Below are positions 1 to 5,981 of a stretch of DNA of 10,089 nt, in pieces. The DNA lies in the NCBI GenBank assembly GCA_934525735.1, contig CAKSZM010000066.1, positions 1 through 10,089 on the forward strand, given 5' to 3'. The notes below the pieces were generated by a model. It made no database searches. It was not told the DNA's origin and saw only the letters and a program-made list of their open reading frames with translations. The number at the start of each line of letters is the position of its first letter. The first letter of the stretch is position 1. This DNA is from an uncultured Faecalibacterium sp. GTDB lineage: Bacteria > Bacillota > Clostridia > Oscillospirales > Ruminococcaceae. The translations under genes and the position numbers were made by a program.

Positions 1-282
1 AAGGGCGGCAACCGTCAGGAGCTGCACGAGCGCCTGCGCCAGCACGCCATTGCCGCCGGCAAGCAGGTCAAGGAAGAGGGCCTGCCCAACGACATGGTGG
101 ACCGCATCGCCGCCGACCCGGCGTTCGGCCTGACAAAAGAGGAGATCGTGGCAGGGCTTGTGCCGGAAAACTTTGTGGGCCGTGCACCCCAGCAGGTGGA
201 GGAGTTCATCGCCAACGTGCTGCAGCCCATCTTTGATGCCAACCCCGACGCCGTGGAGCAGCACGCATCTCTGAGTGTGTAA
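1..282 (+). CDS. purB: Adenylosuccinate lyase, C-terminal part (5' end outside window)
   Basis: The open frame enters at base 1 and ends at TAA 280-282, giving 93 residues. The enzyme cleaves adenylosuccinate to AMP and fumarate, and SAICAR to AICAR and fumarate, in cytosolic purine synthesis. The visible part matches the C-terminal domain of this lyase: it begins with GGNRQELHERLRQHA, followed by VKEEGLPNDMVDRIAADPAF and a GRAPQQVEEF stretch near the end, all typical of the family. The catalytic residues lie upstream and cannot be inspected. No second gene is coupled to it; the next 340 bp are non-coding and contain a terminator at 524-559. The family call is from recognised motifs, not from a search. 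Confidence 0.9.
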   Translation, partial: KGGNRQELHERLRQHAIAAGKQVKEEGLPNDMVDRIAADPAFGLTKEEIVAGLVPENFVGRAPQQVEEFIANVLQPIFDANPDAVEQHASLSV

Positions 283-295
283 GGGCGCAGAAGTT

Positions 296-514
296 TATAG
301 ACGGACAGACTGCCTTTGATTTGGCCGTCTATAAAGCTATTATCACTGATTCTTTTTGTCCGTCTATCCACTTTGCGTGATGTATCGATGCTTTTTATAG
401 ACGGACAAGTTTGGCCGTCTATGAGAGAATGTGATTTTTCAATGGATTAAATCCTCGAAAATTGATAGACGGCCAGACTCCCTGTGTATCATAGAGATCA
501 TCTGTCCGCCTATG
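296..514. repeat. Cluster of seven 12-bp motifs, mixed orientation
   Basis: The motif ATAGACGG(A/C)CA(A/G) occurs on the plus strand starting at 297, 397 and 465. Its reverse complement ends at 333, 367, 422 and 513. Six copies differ only at the A/C and A/G positions; the last has one further change (ATAGGCGG). The order is + - - + - + -. Three adjacent +/- pairs can fold into hairpins: 297-333, 397-422 (a 26-nt stem-loop) and 465-513. Each pair joins an A-type with a C-type copy, so every stem carries a mismatch at the same place. The spacing is irregular, which excludes a CRISPR array. None of the hairpins is followed by a T-run. The function is unknown; a protein-binding cluster or nested small inverted-repeat elements are possibilities. 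Confidence 0.85.
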
Positions 515-523
515 ACCGGACGC

Positions 524-559
524 AAAAGACCGTCGCATGCAAATGCGGCGGCCTTTTTT
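524..559 (+). terminator. Rho-independent terminator downstream of purB
   Basis: Stem 530-538 (CCGTCGCAT) pairs with 543-551 (ATGCGGCGG) around a GCAA tetraloop of the stable GNRA class. It is flanked by AAAA at 524-527 and followed by T6 at 554-559. It lies after the repeat cluster, so a purB transcript would include all the motif hairpins before ending here. Confidence 0.85.
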
Positions 560-565
560 GTGCCC

Positions 566-594
566 TTGTGCAAAACGCGGCTTCATGCTACACT
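566..594 (+). promoter_or_regulatory. Sigma-A promoter for the pseudouridine synthase gene
   Basis: The -35 box is TTGTGC (566-571), followed by a 17-nt spacer and a -10 box TACACT (589-594). A TG at 586-587 fits an extended -10 element. Transcription would start near 601, about 25 nt before the start codon at 626. It sits directly after the purB terminator. Confidence 0.6.
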
Positions 595-625
595 GGTAGC
601 AGCTTTTATAAAAGGAGTACCGCAG

Positions 626-1348
626 ATGCGATTGGATAAATATCTGGCCGAGACGGCGCAGTGCACCCGCAGCGAAGCAAAGGCCATGCTGGCAAAAGGG
701 CGGGTGCAGGTGAACGGTGCGGTCTGCAAAAAAGGGGATACCCAGCTCAAGGATACCGACGCCGTGGCCGTGGACGGCAAGGCGCTGTGCTACCAGCAGT
801 TCGTGTACATCATGCTCAACAAGCCTGAGGGCGTGGTGAGCGCGTCCGCCGACAAGCGGGACACCACCGTGGTGGATCTTGTGGGCGATGCCTACCCCCG
901 GCGGCAGCTGTTCCCGGCGGGGCGGCTGGACAAAACCAGCACCGGCTTTGTGCTGCTGACCGACGACGGCACCTTCGCCCACGACATCCTTGCGCCGAAA
1001 CGCCATGTGTCCAAGACCTACACCGTGACCATCGACACGCCCCTGACCGAACAGATGCGCGCCGGCTTTGCCGCAGGCGTTACGCTGGCCGACGGCACGG
1101 CGCTTTCGCCTGCCGAGGTGACAGTCCTTTCCCCGGACGGCCTGACCGTGCGGGTGCTGCTGCGGCAGGGGGTGTACCACCAGATCAAGCGGATGTTCGG
1201 CGTGTACGGCGCGGGGGTCAACGCTTTGCACCGGGACGCCATCGGCGGCCTTGCGCTGGACACGGCCCTGGCTCCGGGGCAGTGGCGGGAGCTTTCTGCC
1301 GAAGAAGTGTCAAAAATTACCAGCGGAGACCGTCCGCTTTTCACCTGA
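626..1348 (+). CDS. rsuA: RsuA-family rRNA pseudouridine synthase
   Basis: A 240-residue cytosolic enzyme that converts a uridine in ribosomal RNA to pseudouridine; RsuA itself modifies U516 of 16S rRNA. An S4 RNA-binding domain covers about residues 1-48 (starting MRLDKYLAE). The catalytic motif GRLDKTSTG lies at 99-107 with the nucleophile Asp102, followed by LLTDDG. The KTYTV segment and a C-terminal G(V/I)YHQIKRMF motif are also typical of the RsuA/RluB/E/F branch. The frame is open back to 431, but 626 is chosen because AAAGGAG (611-617) sits 8 nt upstream and the S4 domain begins there. The length suits RsuA. The exact target base cannot be read from sequence; RluB- or RluF-like specificity is the alternative. 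No clear terminator follows. Confidence 0.87.
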   Translation: MRLDKYLAETAQCTRSEAKAMLAKGRVQVNGAVCKKGDTQLKDTDAVAVDGKALCYQQFVYIMLNKPEGVVSASADKRDTTVVDLVGDAYPRRQLFPAGRLDKTSTGFVLLTDDGTFAHDILAPKRHVSKTYTVTIDTPLTEQMRAGFAAGVTLADGTALSPAEVTVLSPDGLTVRVLLRQGVYHQIKRMFGVYGAGVNALHRDAIGGLALDTALAPGQWRELSAEEVSKITSGDRPLFT

Positions 1349-1479
1349 ATTTCAAAAAAATAACACATTTTGCCGGTACAATAGGCATCGAGAACCACGC
1401 AAAAAGGCACTTTTTTGGCCTGAAACACCCCTGAAAGATAATATTCACAAGAAAAAACAATCTTTTTTGTTGAAATCTG

Positions 1480-1508
1480 TTGCAAAAGTAAATTCTTTTG
1501 TGTAAAAT
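1480..1508 (+). promoter_or_regulatory. Promoter of the CdaR/PucR-type regulator with an internal palindrome
   Basis: The -35 box TTGCAA (1480-1485), a 17-nt spacer and the -10 box TAAAAT (1503-1508) make a good sigma-A promoter. The palindrome CAAAAG-6-CTTTTG (1483-1500) fills the space between the boxes and is placed like an operator. Just upstream, a second AT-rich inverted repeat has arms at 1448-1457 and 1463-1472 with one mismatch. The leader from about 1515 to 1593 carries GAGG (1573-1576) and GGGG (1581-1584) before the start codon. The rest of 1349-1479 shows nothing I can name. Confidence 0.6.
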
Positions 1509-1593
1509 ATAAAATGTAATGCAGCTAAATTGTTGAAAATCACAACCGGCTGCCACTTCGGTTTGCACAAACGAGGAAAAGGGGTATTCCATT

Positions 1594-2679
1594 ATGGCCA
1601 ACAGAGTATTTCAAAGCGTGATCTACCAGATGAAAGACGCGATCAACCGGGTGGTCGGCGTGGTGGATGAGACCGGCGCTGTTATTTCCTGCTCGGAGCT
1701 GAACCTGATCGGCGAGGTGCGCGAGGGCTTTATGGCGGAGCGTCTGACCGCAGGCGACCGCTTTGTCCGCGATGGCTACACCTACCAGCAGTTCTCCAGC
1801 GCCAAGCACAACGATTATGCTGTGTTCGTGGAAGGCAGCGATGAAACCGCCGGCCAGTTTGCGGCTGTGCTGTCTATCAGCCTGCAGAGCATCAAGCAGT
1901 ATCACGACGAAAAGTTCGACAAGTCCAACTTCATCAAGAACGTGGTGCTGGACAATATCCTGCCCGGCGACATCTACGCCAAGGCCCGCGAGCTGCACTT
2001 TGCCACCGATGTGTCCCGTGTGGTGTTCATTGTGCGCGTGACCTCCGGCGGCGATATCTCTGCGTACGATGTGGTCAGCAGCCTGTTCCCTGATAAGCAG
2101 AAGGACTTTGTGTTCAATATCAGCGAGACCGACACTGTGCTGGTCAAGGAGATCCGCAAGGGCATCGACCGCACCGATATGGAAAAGCTGGCCGCCAGCA
2201 TCGTGGATACCCTGTCCGGCGAGCATTACATCAAGGCCGTGGTCGGCATCGGCACCCCCATCTCCAACGTGAAGGATCTGGCCACCTCCTTCAAGGAAGC
2301 CCAGATCGCCATGGAAGTGAGCAAGGTGTTCGACACCGAGAAGCAGATCATCCGCTACGACAACCTCGGCATCGCCCGCCTGATCTACCAGCTGCCCACC
2401 ACCGTGTGCGAGATGTTCCTGCGCGAGGTGTTCAAGCAGGGCAGCATCGAGAGCCTGGATCAGGAGACCCTGTTCACCATCCAGCGCTTCTTCGAGAACA
2501 ACCTGAATGTTTCTGAGACCAGCCGCGGCCTGTTTGTGCACCGCAATACTCTGGTCTACCGTCTGGAAAAGATCAAAAAGCTGACCGGTCTGGATCTGCG
2601 TGAGTTCGACGACGCCATCGTCTTCAAGGTGGCGCTGATGGTCAAGAAGTACCTGTCCAACAACCCGGCCAAGTATTAA
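1594..2679 (+). CDS. CdaR/PucR-family transcriptional regulator
   Basis: A 361-residue protein of the CdaR/PucR type. The C-terminus (about 293-352) is the characteristic PucR-type helix-turn-helix: an acidic aromatic helix (RFFENN), then LFVHRNTLVYRLEKIKKLTG and a final helix of the form FDDAIVFKVALM. The central part (about 90-270) fits the degenerate GGDEF-like domain of CdaR regulators. The N-terminus (INRVVGVVDETGAVISCSE) resembles a small ligand-sensing domain. Known members activate or repress sugar-diacid, purine or amino-acid catabolic genes, but no such target lies beside it here; it stands alone between a pseudouridine synthase and the ftsE operon. ATG 1594 follows a purine-rich leader. 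The palindrome in its own promoter suggests autoregulation (inference). The ligand is unknown. Confidence 0.8.
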   Translation: MANRVFQSVIYQMKDAINRVVGVVDETGAVISCSELNLIGEVREGFMAERLTAGDRFVRDGYTYQQFSSAKHNDYAVFVEGSDETAGQFAAVLSISLQSIKQYHDEKFDKSNFIKNVVLDNILPGDIYAKARELHFATDVSRVVFIVRVTSGGDISAYDVVSSLFPDKQKDFVFNISETDTVLVKEIRKGIDRTDMEKLAASIVDTLSGEHYIKAVVGIGTPISNVKDLATSFKEAQIAMEVSKVFDTEKQIIRYDNLGIARLIYQLPTTVCEMFLREVFKQGSIESLDQETLFTIQRFFENNLNVSETSRGLFVHRNTLVYRLEKIKKLTGLDLREFDDAIVFKVALMVKKYLSNNPAKY

Positions 2680-2684
2680 GAATC

Positions 2685-2744
2685 TGCCGCGTCCTGCGGC
2701 ACAGGAACCGGCCGCTCGTCAACCGATGCTGGCCGGTTCTTTTT
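2685..2744 (+). terminator. Tandem hairpins ending in a strong terminator
   Basis: The first hairpin is TGCCGC / GCGGCA (2685-2690 with 2696-2701), a perfect 6-bp stem with a 5-nt loop and no T-run. The second is GAACCGGCC (2705-2713) with GGCCGGTTC (2731-2739), a perfect 9-bp stem followed by T5 (2740-2744). The second is a classical terminator that ends the regulator transcript and separates it from ftsE. Confidence 0.9.
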
Positions 2745-2761
2745 GCAATTGCGTGTTTGAC

Positions 2762-2779
2762 CATCAAAAAATATTGATG
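2762..2779. repeat. Palindrome upstream of ftsE
   Basis: CATCAA (2762-2767) and TTGATG (2774-2779) are perfect inverted arms separated by six A/T bases. They lie between the terminator at 2705-2744 and the ftsE ribosome binding site (AGGA, 2782-2785). They could be an operator or part of the ftsE promoter region. I could not find a convincing -35/-10 pair: TTGACC at 2757 and TTGCAA at 2743 both lack a good -10 at the right distance. Confidence 0.4.
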
Positions 2780-2798
2780 TCAGGAGCGATACTGTTTC

Positions 2799-3563
2799 AT
2801 GATCGACTTTGAACATGTCTCAAAGGAATACCGCAAAGCCGGGCCGCTGGCGCTGGAGGATATCAACCTCCATATCGACGACGGCGAGTTCGTCTTTCTG
2901 CTGGGTCACTCCGGCGCGGGCAAATCCACCCTGCTGAAGCTGATCCTCCGCGAAGAACTGCCCACCGAGGGCAAGGTGACCGTGCTGGGCAAGGACGTTG
3001 CCCACCTGCGCCGCCGCCATGTGCCGTATCTGCGCAGTCAGATGGGCATCATTTTTCAGGATTTCCGCCTCATCCCGTCCATGACGGTGTACGAGAACAT
3101 TGCCTTCTCCATGCATGTGACCAACGTCAAGCGCAGCGAGATCCGTGACCGCGTGGAGTACATGCTGGAACTGGTGCATCTGGAAGATAAAGCCAAAGAA
3201 TACCCCGACACCCTTTCCGGCGGCGAGCAGCAGCGCGTGGCTGTGGCCCGTGCGCTGGCCCACAGCCCCAAGCTCGTCATTGCAGACGAGCCTACCGGCA
3301 ACATCGACCCCGAGCTGAGCCTTGAGATGATGCAGCTGCTGGAGCACGTCAGCGAGATGGGCGGCATCACGGTGCTGGTGGTCACCCACGAGCACGAGCT
3401 GGTGCGCCAGTTCCATCAGCGGGTCGTCACTCTGAAAAAAGGACGCATCATCTCGGATGTGCCCGCCGACCCCGCGGCCATTCAGGCCCGGCCGGACCAC
3501 CAGACCATGCAAATCGATCTGGATCCGGCCCTGACCGAAGGAAAGGAGGCTGCGACCGTATGA
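2799..3563 (+). CDS. ftsE: Cell-division ABC transporter ATPase FtsE
   Basis: A 254-residue ABC ATPase, the cytoplasmic partner of FtsX. In Firmicutes, FtsEX does not transport a solute; it uses ATP to switch on a peptidoglycan hydrolase at the septum. Motifs: Walker A GHSGAGKS (36-43), Q-loop Gln87, signature LSGGEQQR (139-146), Walker B LVIADE (159-164) followed by PTGNID, and H-loop His197. All are intact. The sequence MIDFEHVSKEY at the start and IIFQDFRLIP after the Q-loop are FtsE-like. The C-terminus is about 30 residues longer than the shortest FtsE proteins. ATG 2799 has a weak, distant AGGA (2782-2785). The stop overlaps the ftsX start (ATGA, 3560-3563), so the two are translationally coupled. 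Confidence 0.92.
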   Translation: MIDFEHVSKEYRKAGPLALEDINLHIDDGEFVFLLGHSGAGKSTLLKLILREELPTEGKVTVLGKDVAHLRRRHVPYLRSQMGIIFQDFRLIPSMTVYENIAFSMHVTNVKRSEIRDRVEYMLELVHLEDKAKEYPDTLSGGEQQRVAVARALAHSPKLVIADEPTGNIDPELSLEMMQLLEHVSEMGGITVLVVTHEHELVRQFHQRVVTLKKGRIISDVPADPAAIQARPDHQTMQIDLDPALTEGKEAATV

Positions 3564-4468
3564 TCCGACCCTCTACTTTCTTCTTTATGGTCCGGCGCGG
3601 CGTGCGCAATCTGGGCAAGCACTGGGCGATGACCGTTGCCTGCATCGCGTCCCTGAGCGTCTGCATGACCCTGAACACCTTTGCAAGCCTTGCCGAGGTG
3701 AATGTGGACAGCATGGTCAACTATCTGGGCAGCCAGAACGAGACCGTTGTCTATCTCGACCCGGACTGCGACGACAAGACCGCACAGTCGGTGGGCGAAA
3801 AACTTTCCGCCATGCCCGGCGTGACCGAGGTGCAGTACGTCTCCAAGCAGGACGTGCTCAACACCTACCGCGGCTACATGCAGGACTACTCCTCCCTGTG
3901 GGATGAGTTCGAAACGGATAACCCCTTCAAGGCGAACTACCGCGTCTCCATCAGCGATCTGAGTCAGATGGAGGCCATGAGCAAAAAAATGCAGGACATC
4001 CCGGGCGTGTACAGTGTCACAGCCCCGGTGGAGATGACCAACGTCTTTGTGCAGATCCAGCGCTCTGTTACCCGGGTGGGGCAGGGCATCGTGCTGGTGC
4101 TGATGATCGTCAGCATCATCACGGTGGGCAGCACCATCCGCCTGAGCGTGTTTGCGCGCCGGCGTGAGATCGAGATCATGAAGTACGTGGGCGCCACCAA
4201 CGGCCTCGTCACCCTGCCCTTCGTGGCCGAAGGCCTGACCATGGGCCTGATCTCCGGCATTCTGGCGGCAGCGGTCAGCGTGGGCGGCTACTCCTATATG
4301 GTGCAGGCGTCCGATGGCCTGGGCGGTGTGTGGCAGATGATCATGGGGCAGGCACTGGTGCCGGTGAGCGCTGTCTGGCCCACCATCCTCACCTACAGTC
4401 TGGCCGGCGGCGCCCTTGTGGGCGGCCTGGGCAGCATGTTCTCCATCCGCAAGCATCTGAATGTCTGA
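3560..4468 (+). CDS. ftsX: Cell-division protein FtsX (permease-like subunit)
   Basis: A 302-residue integral membrane protein. The predicted layout is a short cytoplasmic N-terminus, membrane helix 1 (about 22-45), an extracellular domain (about 46-172), then three helices (about 174-195, 219-246 and 270-293). The sequence RRREIEIMKYVGATNGLV after helix 2 is a strong FtsX signature. The extracellular domain is where FtsX is known to contact its hydrolase (PcsB, CwlO or RipC in other species). The gene starts inside the last codons of ftsE, with AAAGGAGG (3542-3549) 10 nt upstream. It is followed at once by a secreted coiled-coil M23 peptidase, the expected partner. Confidence 0.92.
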   Translation: MIRPSTFFFMVRRGVRNLGKHWAMTVACIASLSVCMTLNTFASLAEVNVDSMVNYLGSQNETVVYLDPDCDDKTAQSVGEKLSAMPGVTEVQYVSKQDVLNTYRGYMQDYSSLWDEFETDNPFKANYRVSISDLSQMEAMSKKMQDIPGVYSVTAPVEMTNVFVQIQRSVTRVGQGIVLVLMIVSIITVGSTIRLSVFARRREIEIMKYVGATNGLVTLPFVAEGLTMGLISGILAAAVSVGGYSYMVQASDGLGGVWQMIMGQALVPVSAVWPTILTYSLAGGALVGGLGSMFSIRKHLNV

Positions 4469-4484
4469 CCGAAAGGAGCCGAAC

Positions 4485-5843
4485 ATGAAACGAGCAATGC
4501 ATGCGGCGCCGCCGCATTTCCCCCATGGCTACATTCCGCGCCACGCAAGACCCGAGAGCGCAAAGACCCGCCTGATGCGCGGCGTCAGCCTGTGTGTGGC
4601 TGCAGCCTGCCTGCTGCTGAGCGTCACGGCCTACCCGGCTTCGGCGGCCACCGGAAGCTCCAGCATGTCCAGCTTGCAGAACAAGCTGAACACCCTGTCC
4701 AAATCCATCGACCAGCACAAAAAGGAGCTGTCCGACGCGAAAAAGAAGGAAGACGCCGCCAAAGCGCTGGAAAGCGAACTGAAAGAGCGGGTCTCGGTCA
4801 TTCAGGATCAGATCACCGTTCTGAGCGGGCAGATCGCTGAGGTGCAGAACAGCATCGGTCAGACCGAGCAGAAGATCAGCACCAAGGAAAACGAGATCTC
4901 TGAAAAGACCACCCAGATCTCCGAGAAAGAGACTGAGATCGAAGGCCAGTGGGACGACTTCAAGAAGCACATGGCCGCCATGCAGGAGCTGCGGGACGGC
5001 GGCAGCGTGGCGATGCTGAGCGCTGTGAACGACCTGTACGAGCTGCTGACCTTCAACGAGGTCATGCAGGATATCTCGGTCAAGGATACCGAGATCATGG
5101 ACAACATGAAAGCGGCCAAGGCCGATCTGGAAGCCGACAAGGCTCAGCTGGAAAGCGACAAAGCGGAGCTGGTGAGCCAAAAGACCCAGCTGCAGAGCCA
5201 GAAAAACGAGCTGGACACCCAGAACTATGCGATGAACGCCAAGCGCAGCGAACTGAACAGCAGCATCTCTGCCGCACAGCTGTCCGCAGCCGACGCCAAG
5301 AAGGCGCAGCAGACTGCACAGGCTGCCATCGAGTCGGACGAGATGAACTACGAGGCGGTGAAGAAGGAGATCCAGAAGCAGATCGCCGCTGCCGCAAGCA
5401 GCAAGCCGCAGCTGAGTTTTACCGGTTTCATCTGCCCGGTCAAGAGCTACAGCCGCATCTCCAGTGAGTACGGCTGGCGCAAGAACCCGGTGTCCGGCGT
5501 CAACAAGCTGCATGCCGGCATCGACATCGCGGCCGCAGGCGGCACGCCCATCTACGCAGCCGCCAGCGGCTATGTGCAGGTGGCGGGCTGGTCCAGCGGC
5601 GGCTACGGCAACTATGTCATCATCTACCACGGCAAAATGTCGGACGGCGTGGCCTACTCCACCCTGTACGGCCACATGAAGTCGGTGGCCACCAGCGCAG
5701 GCAAATATGTCAAGCAGGGCGAGCTGATCGGCTATGTCGGCTCCACAGGCAACTCCACGGGCAATCATCTGCATCTGGAAGTCTGGAAGGGCGGCAGCAA
5801 GGCCAACGCGGTGAATCCCCGCGGTTATATCCCGTTTAAGTAA
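4485..5843 (+). CDS. Secreted coiled-coil M23 (LytM) endopeptidase, probable FtsEX effector
   Basis: A 452-residue exported peptidoglycan hydrolase. ATG 4485 is chosen over ATG 4461 because GAAAGGAG (4471-4478) lies 6 nt upstream of it. The N-terminus is long and basic (about 32 residues), then a hydrophobic core (33-50) and PASA-A, a likely signal-peptidase site after Ala54. Residues about 61-310 are a Lys/Glu/Gln-rich coiled coil, as in EnvC, PcsB and CwlO, which contact FtsX. The C-terminal LytM domain keeps the zinc ligands His343, Asp347 (HAGID) and His430 (HLHLEV, 428-433), and His397 in YGHM. Unlike EnvC, which lacks active-site residues and only activates amidases, this protein should itself cut peptide cross-links. 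Its position directly after ftsX supports an FtsEX-controlled role (inference). Confidence 0.88.
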   Translation: MKRAMHAAPPHFPHGYIPRHARPESAKTRLMRGVSLCVAAACLLLSVTAYPASAATGSSSMSSLQNKLNTLSKSIDQHKKELSDAKKKEDAAKALESELKERVSVIQDQITVLSGQIAEVQNSIGQTEQKISTKENEISEKTTQISEKETEIEGQWDDFKKHMAAMQELRDGGSVAMLSAVNDLYELLTFNEVMQDISVKDTEIMDNMKAAKADLEADKAQLESDKAELVSQKTQLQSQKNELDTQNYAMNAKRSELNSSISAAQLSAADAKKAQQTAQAAIESDEMNYEAVKKEIQKQIAAAASSKPQLSFTGFICPVKSYSRISSEYGWRKNPVSGVNKLHAGIDIAAAGGTPIYAAASGYVQVAGWSSGGYGNYVIIYHGKMSDGVAYSTLYGHMKSVATSAGKYVKQGELIGYVGSTGNSTGNHLHLEVWKGGSKANAVNPRGYIPFK

Positions 5844-5857
5844 GGAGTCTGGTTTAA

Positions 5858-5965
5858 ATGAAAGAACAAAAACAAAAGCGCTGGCTGCGCATCGGCTGCC
5901 TGATCCTGGCAGGCATGTTCGCGCTCTCGCTGCTGGGCAGTGTGATCATGATGCTGCTGTACTGA
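5858..5965 (+). CDS. Small single-pass membrane protein (35 aa)
   Basis: A short gene between the M23 and S41 peptidase genes. ATG 5858 is preceded by AAGGAG (5842-5847), which overlaps the M23 stop codon with 10 nt spacing; the stop is TGA 5963-5965. The product has 35 residues: a basic head (MKEQKQKRWLR) and then one hydrophobic stretch of about 22 residues rich in Leu, Ile, Gly and Met, ending in LLY. This predicts one membrane helix with the N-terminus inside. The next gene starts 16 nt later with its own GGGGAGG, so the peptide sits within the operon rather than being a stray frame. I recognise no family. It could be a small regulator or a subunit of the FtsEX/M23/S41 set. Confidence 0.68.
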   Translation: MKEQKQKRWLRIGCLILAGMFALSLLGSVIMMLLY

Positions 5966-5981
5966 CAGGGGAGGAACAGGC

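Noticed and set aside
296..514. CRISPR array
   Set aside because: Repeat units are only 12 bp, occur in both orientations and have irregular spacing (16-52 bp between starts); no cas genes are nearby.
419..1231. Long minus-strand open frame over rsuA (and similar ones over the regulator, ftsE, ftsX, M23 and S41 genes)
   Set aside because: These are reverse-frame shadows of GC-rich genes: skewed composition rich in His, Gln, Val and Leu, no ribosome binding sites, and they lie opposite clearly identified proteins.
1349..1479. Terminator for rsuA around the AGGC/GCCT pair near 1405-1425
   Set aside because: Only a 4-bp GC-containing stem with the T-run inside the loop; not a credible intrinsic terminator.
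2743..2785. A sigma-A promoter for ftsE from TTGCAA 2743 or TTGACC 2757
   Set aside because: No acceptable -10 box occurs 16-18 nt downstream of either; a promoter probably exists here but I cannot place it.
4461..4484. Upstream ATG at 4461 as start of the M23 peptidase
   Set aside because: It lies inside the last codons of ftsX; GAAAGGAG is downstream of it and well placed for ATG 4485, and the extra eight residues add nothing to the signal peptide.
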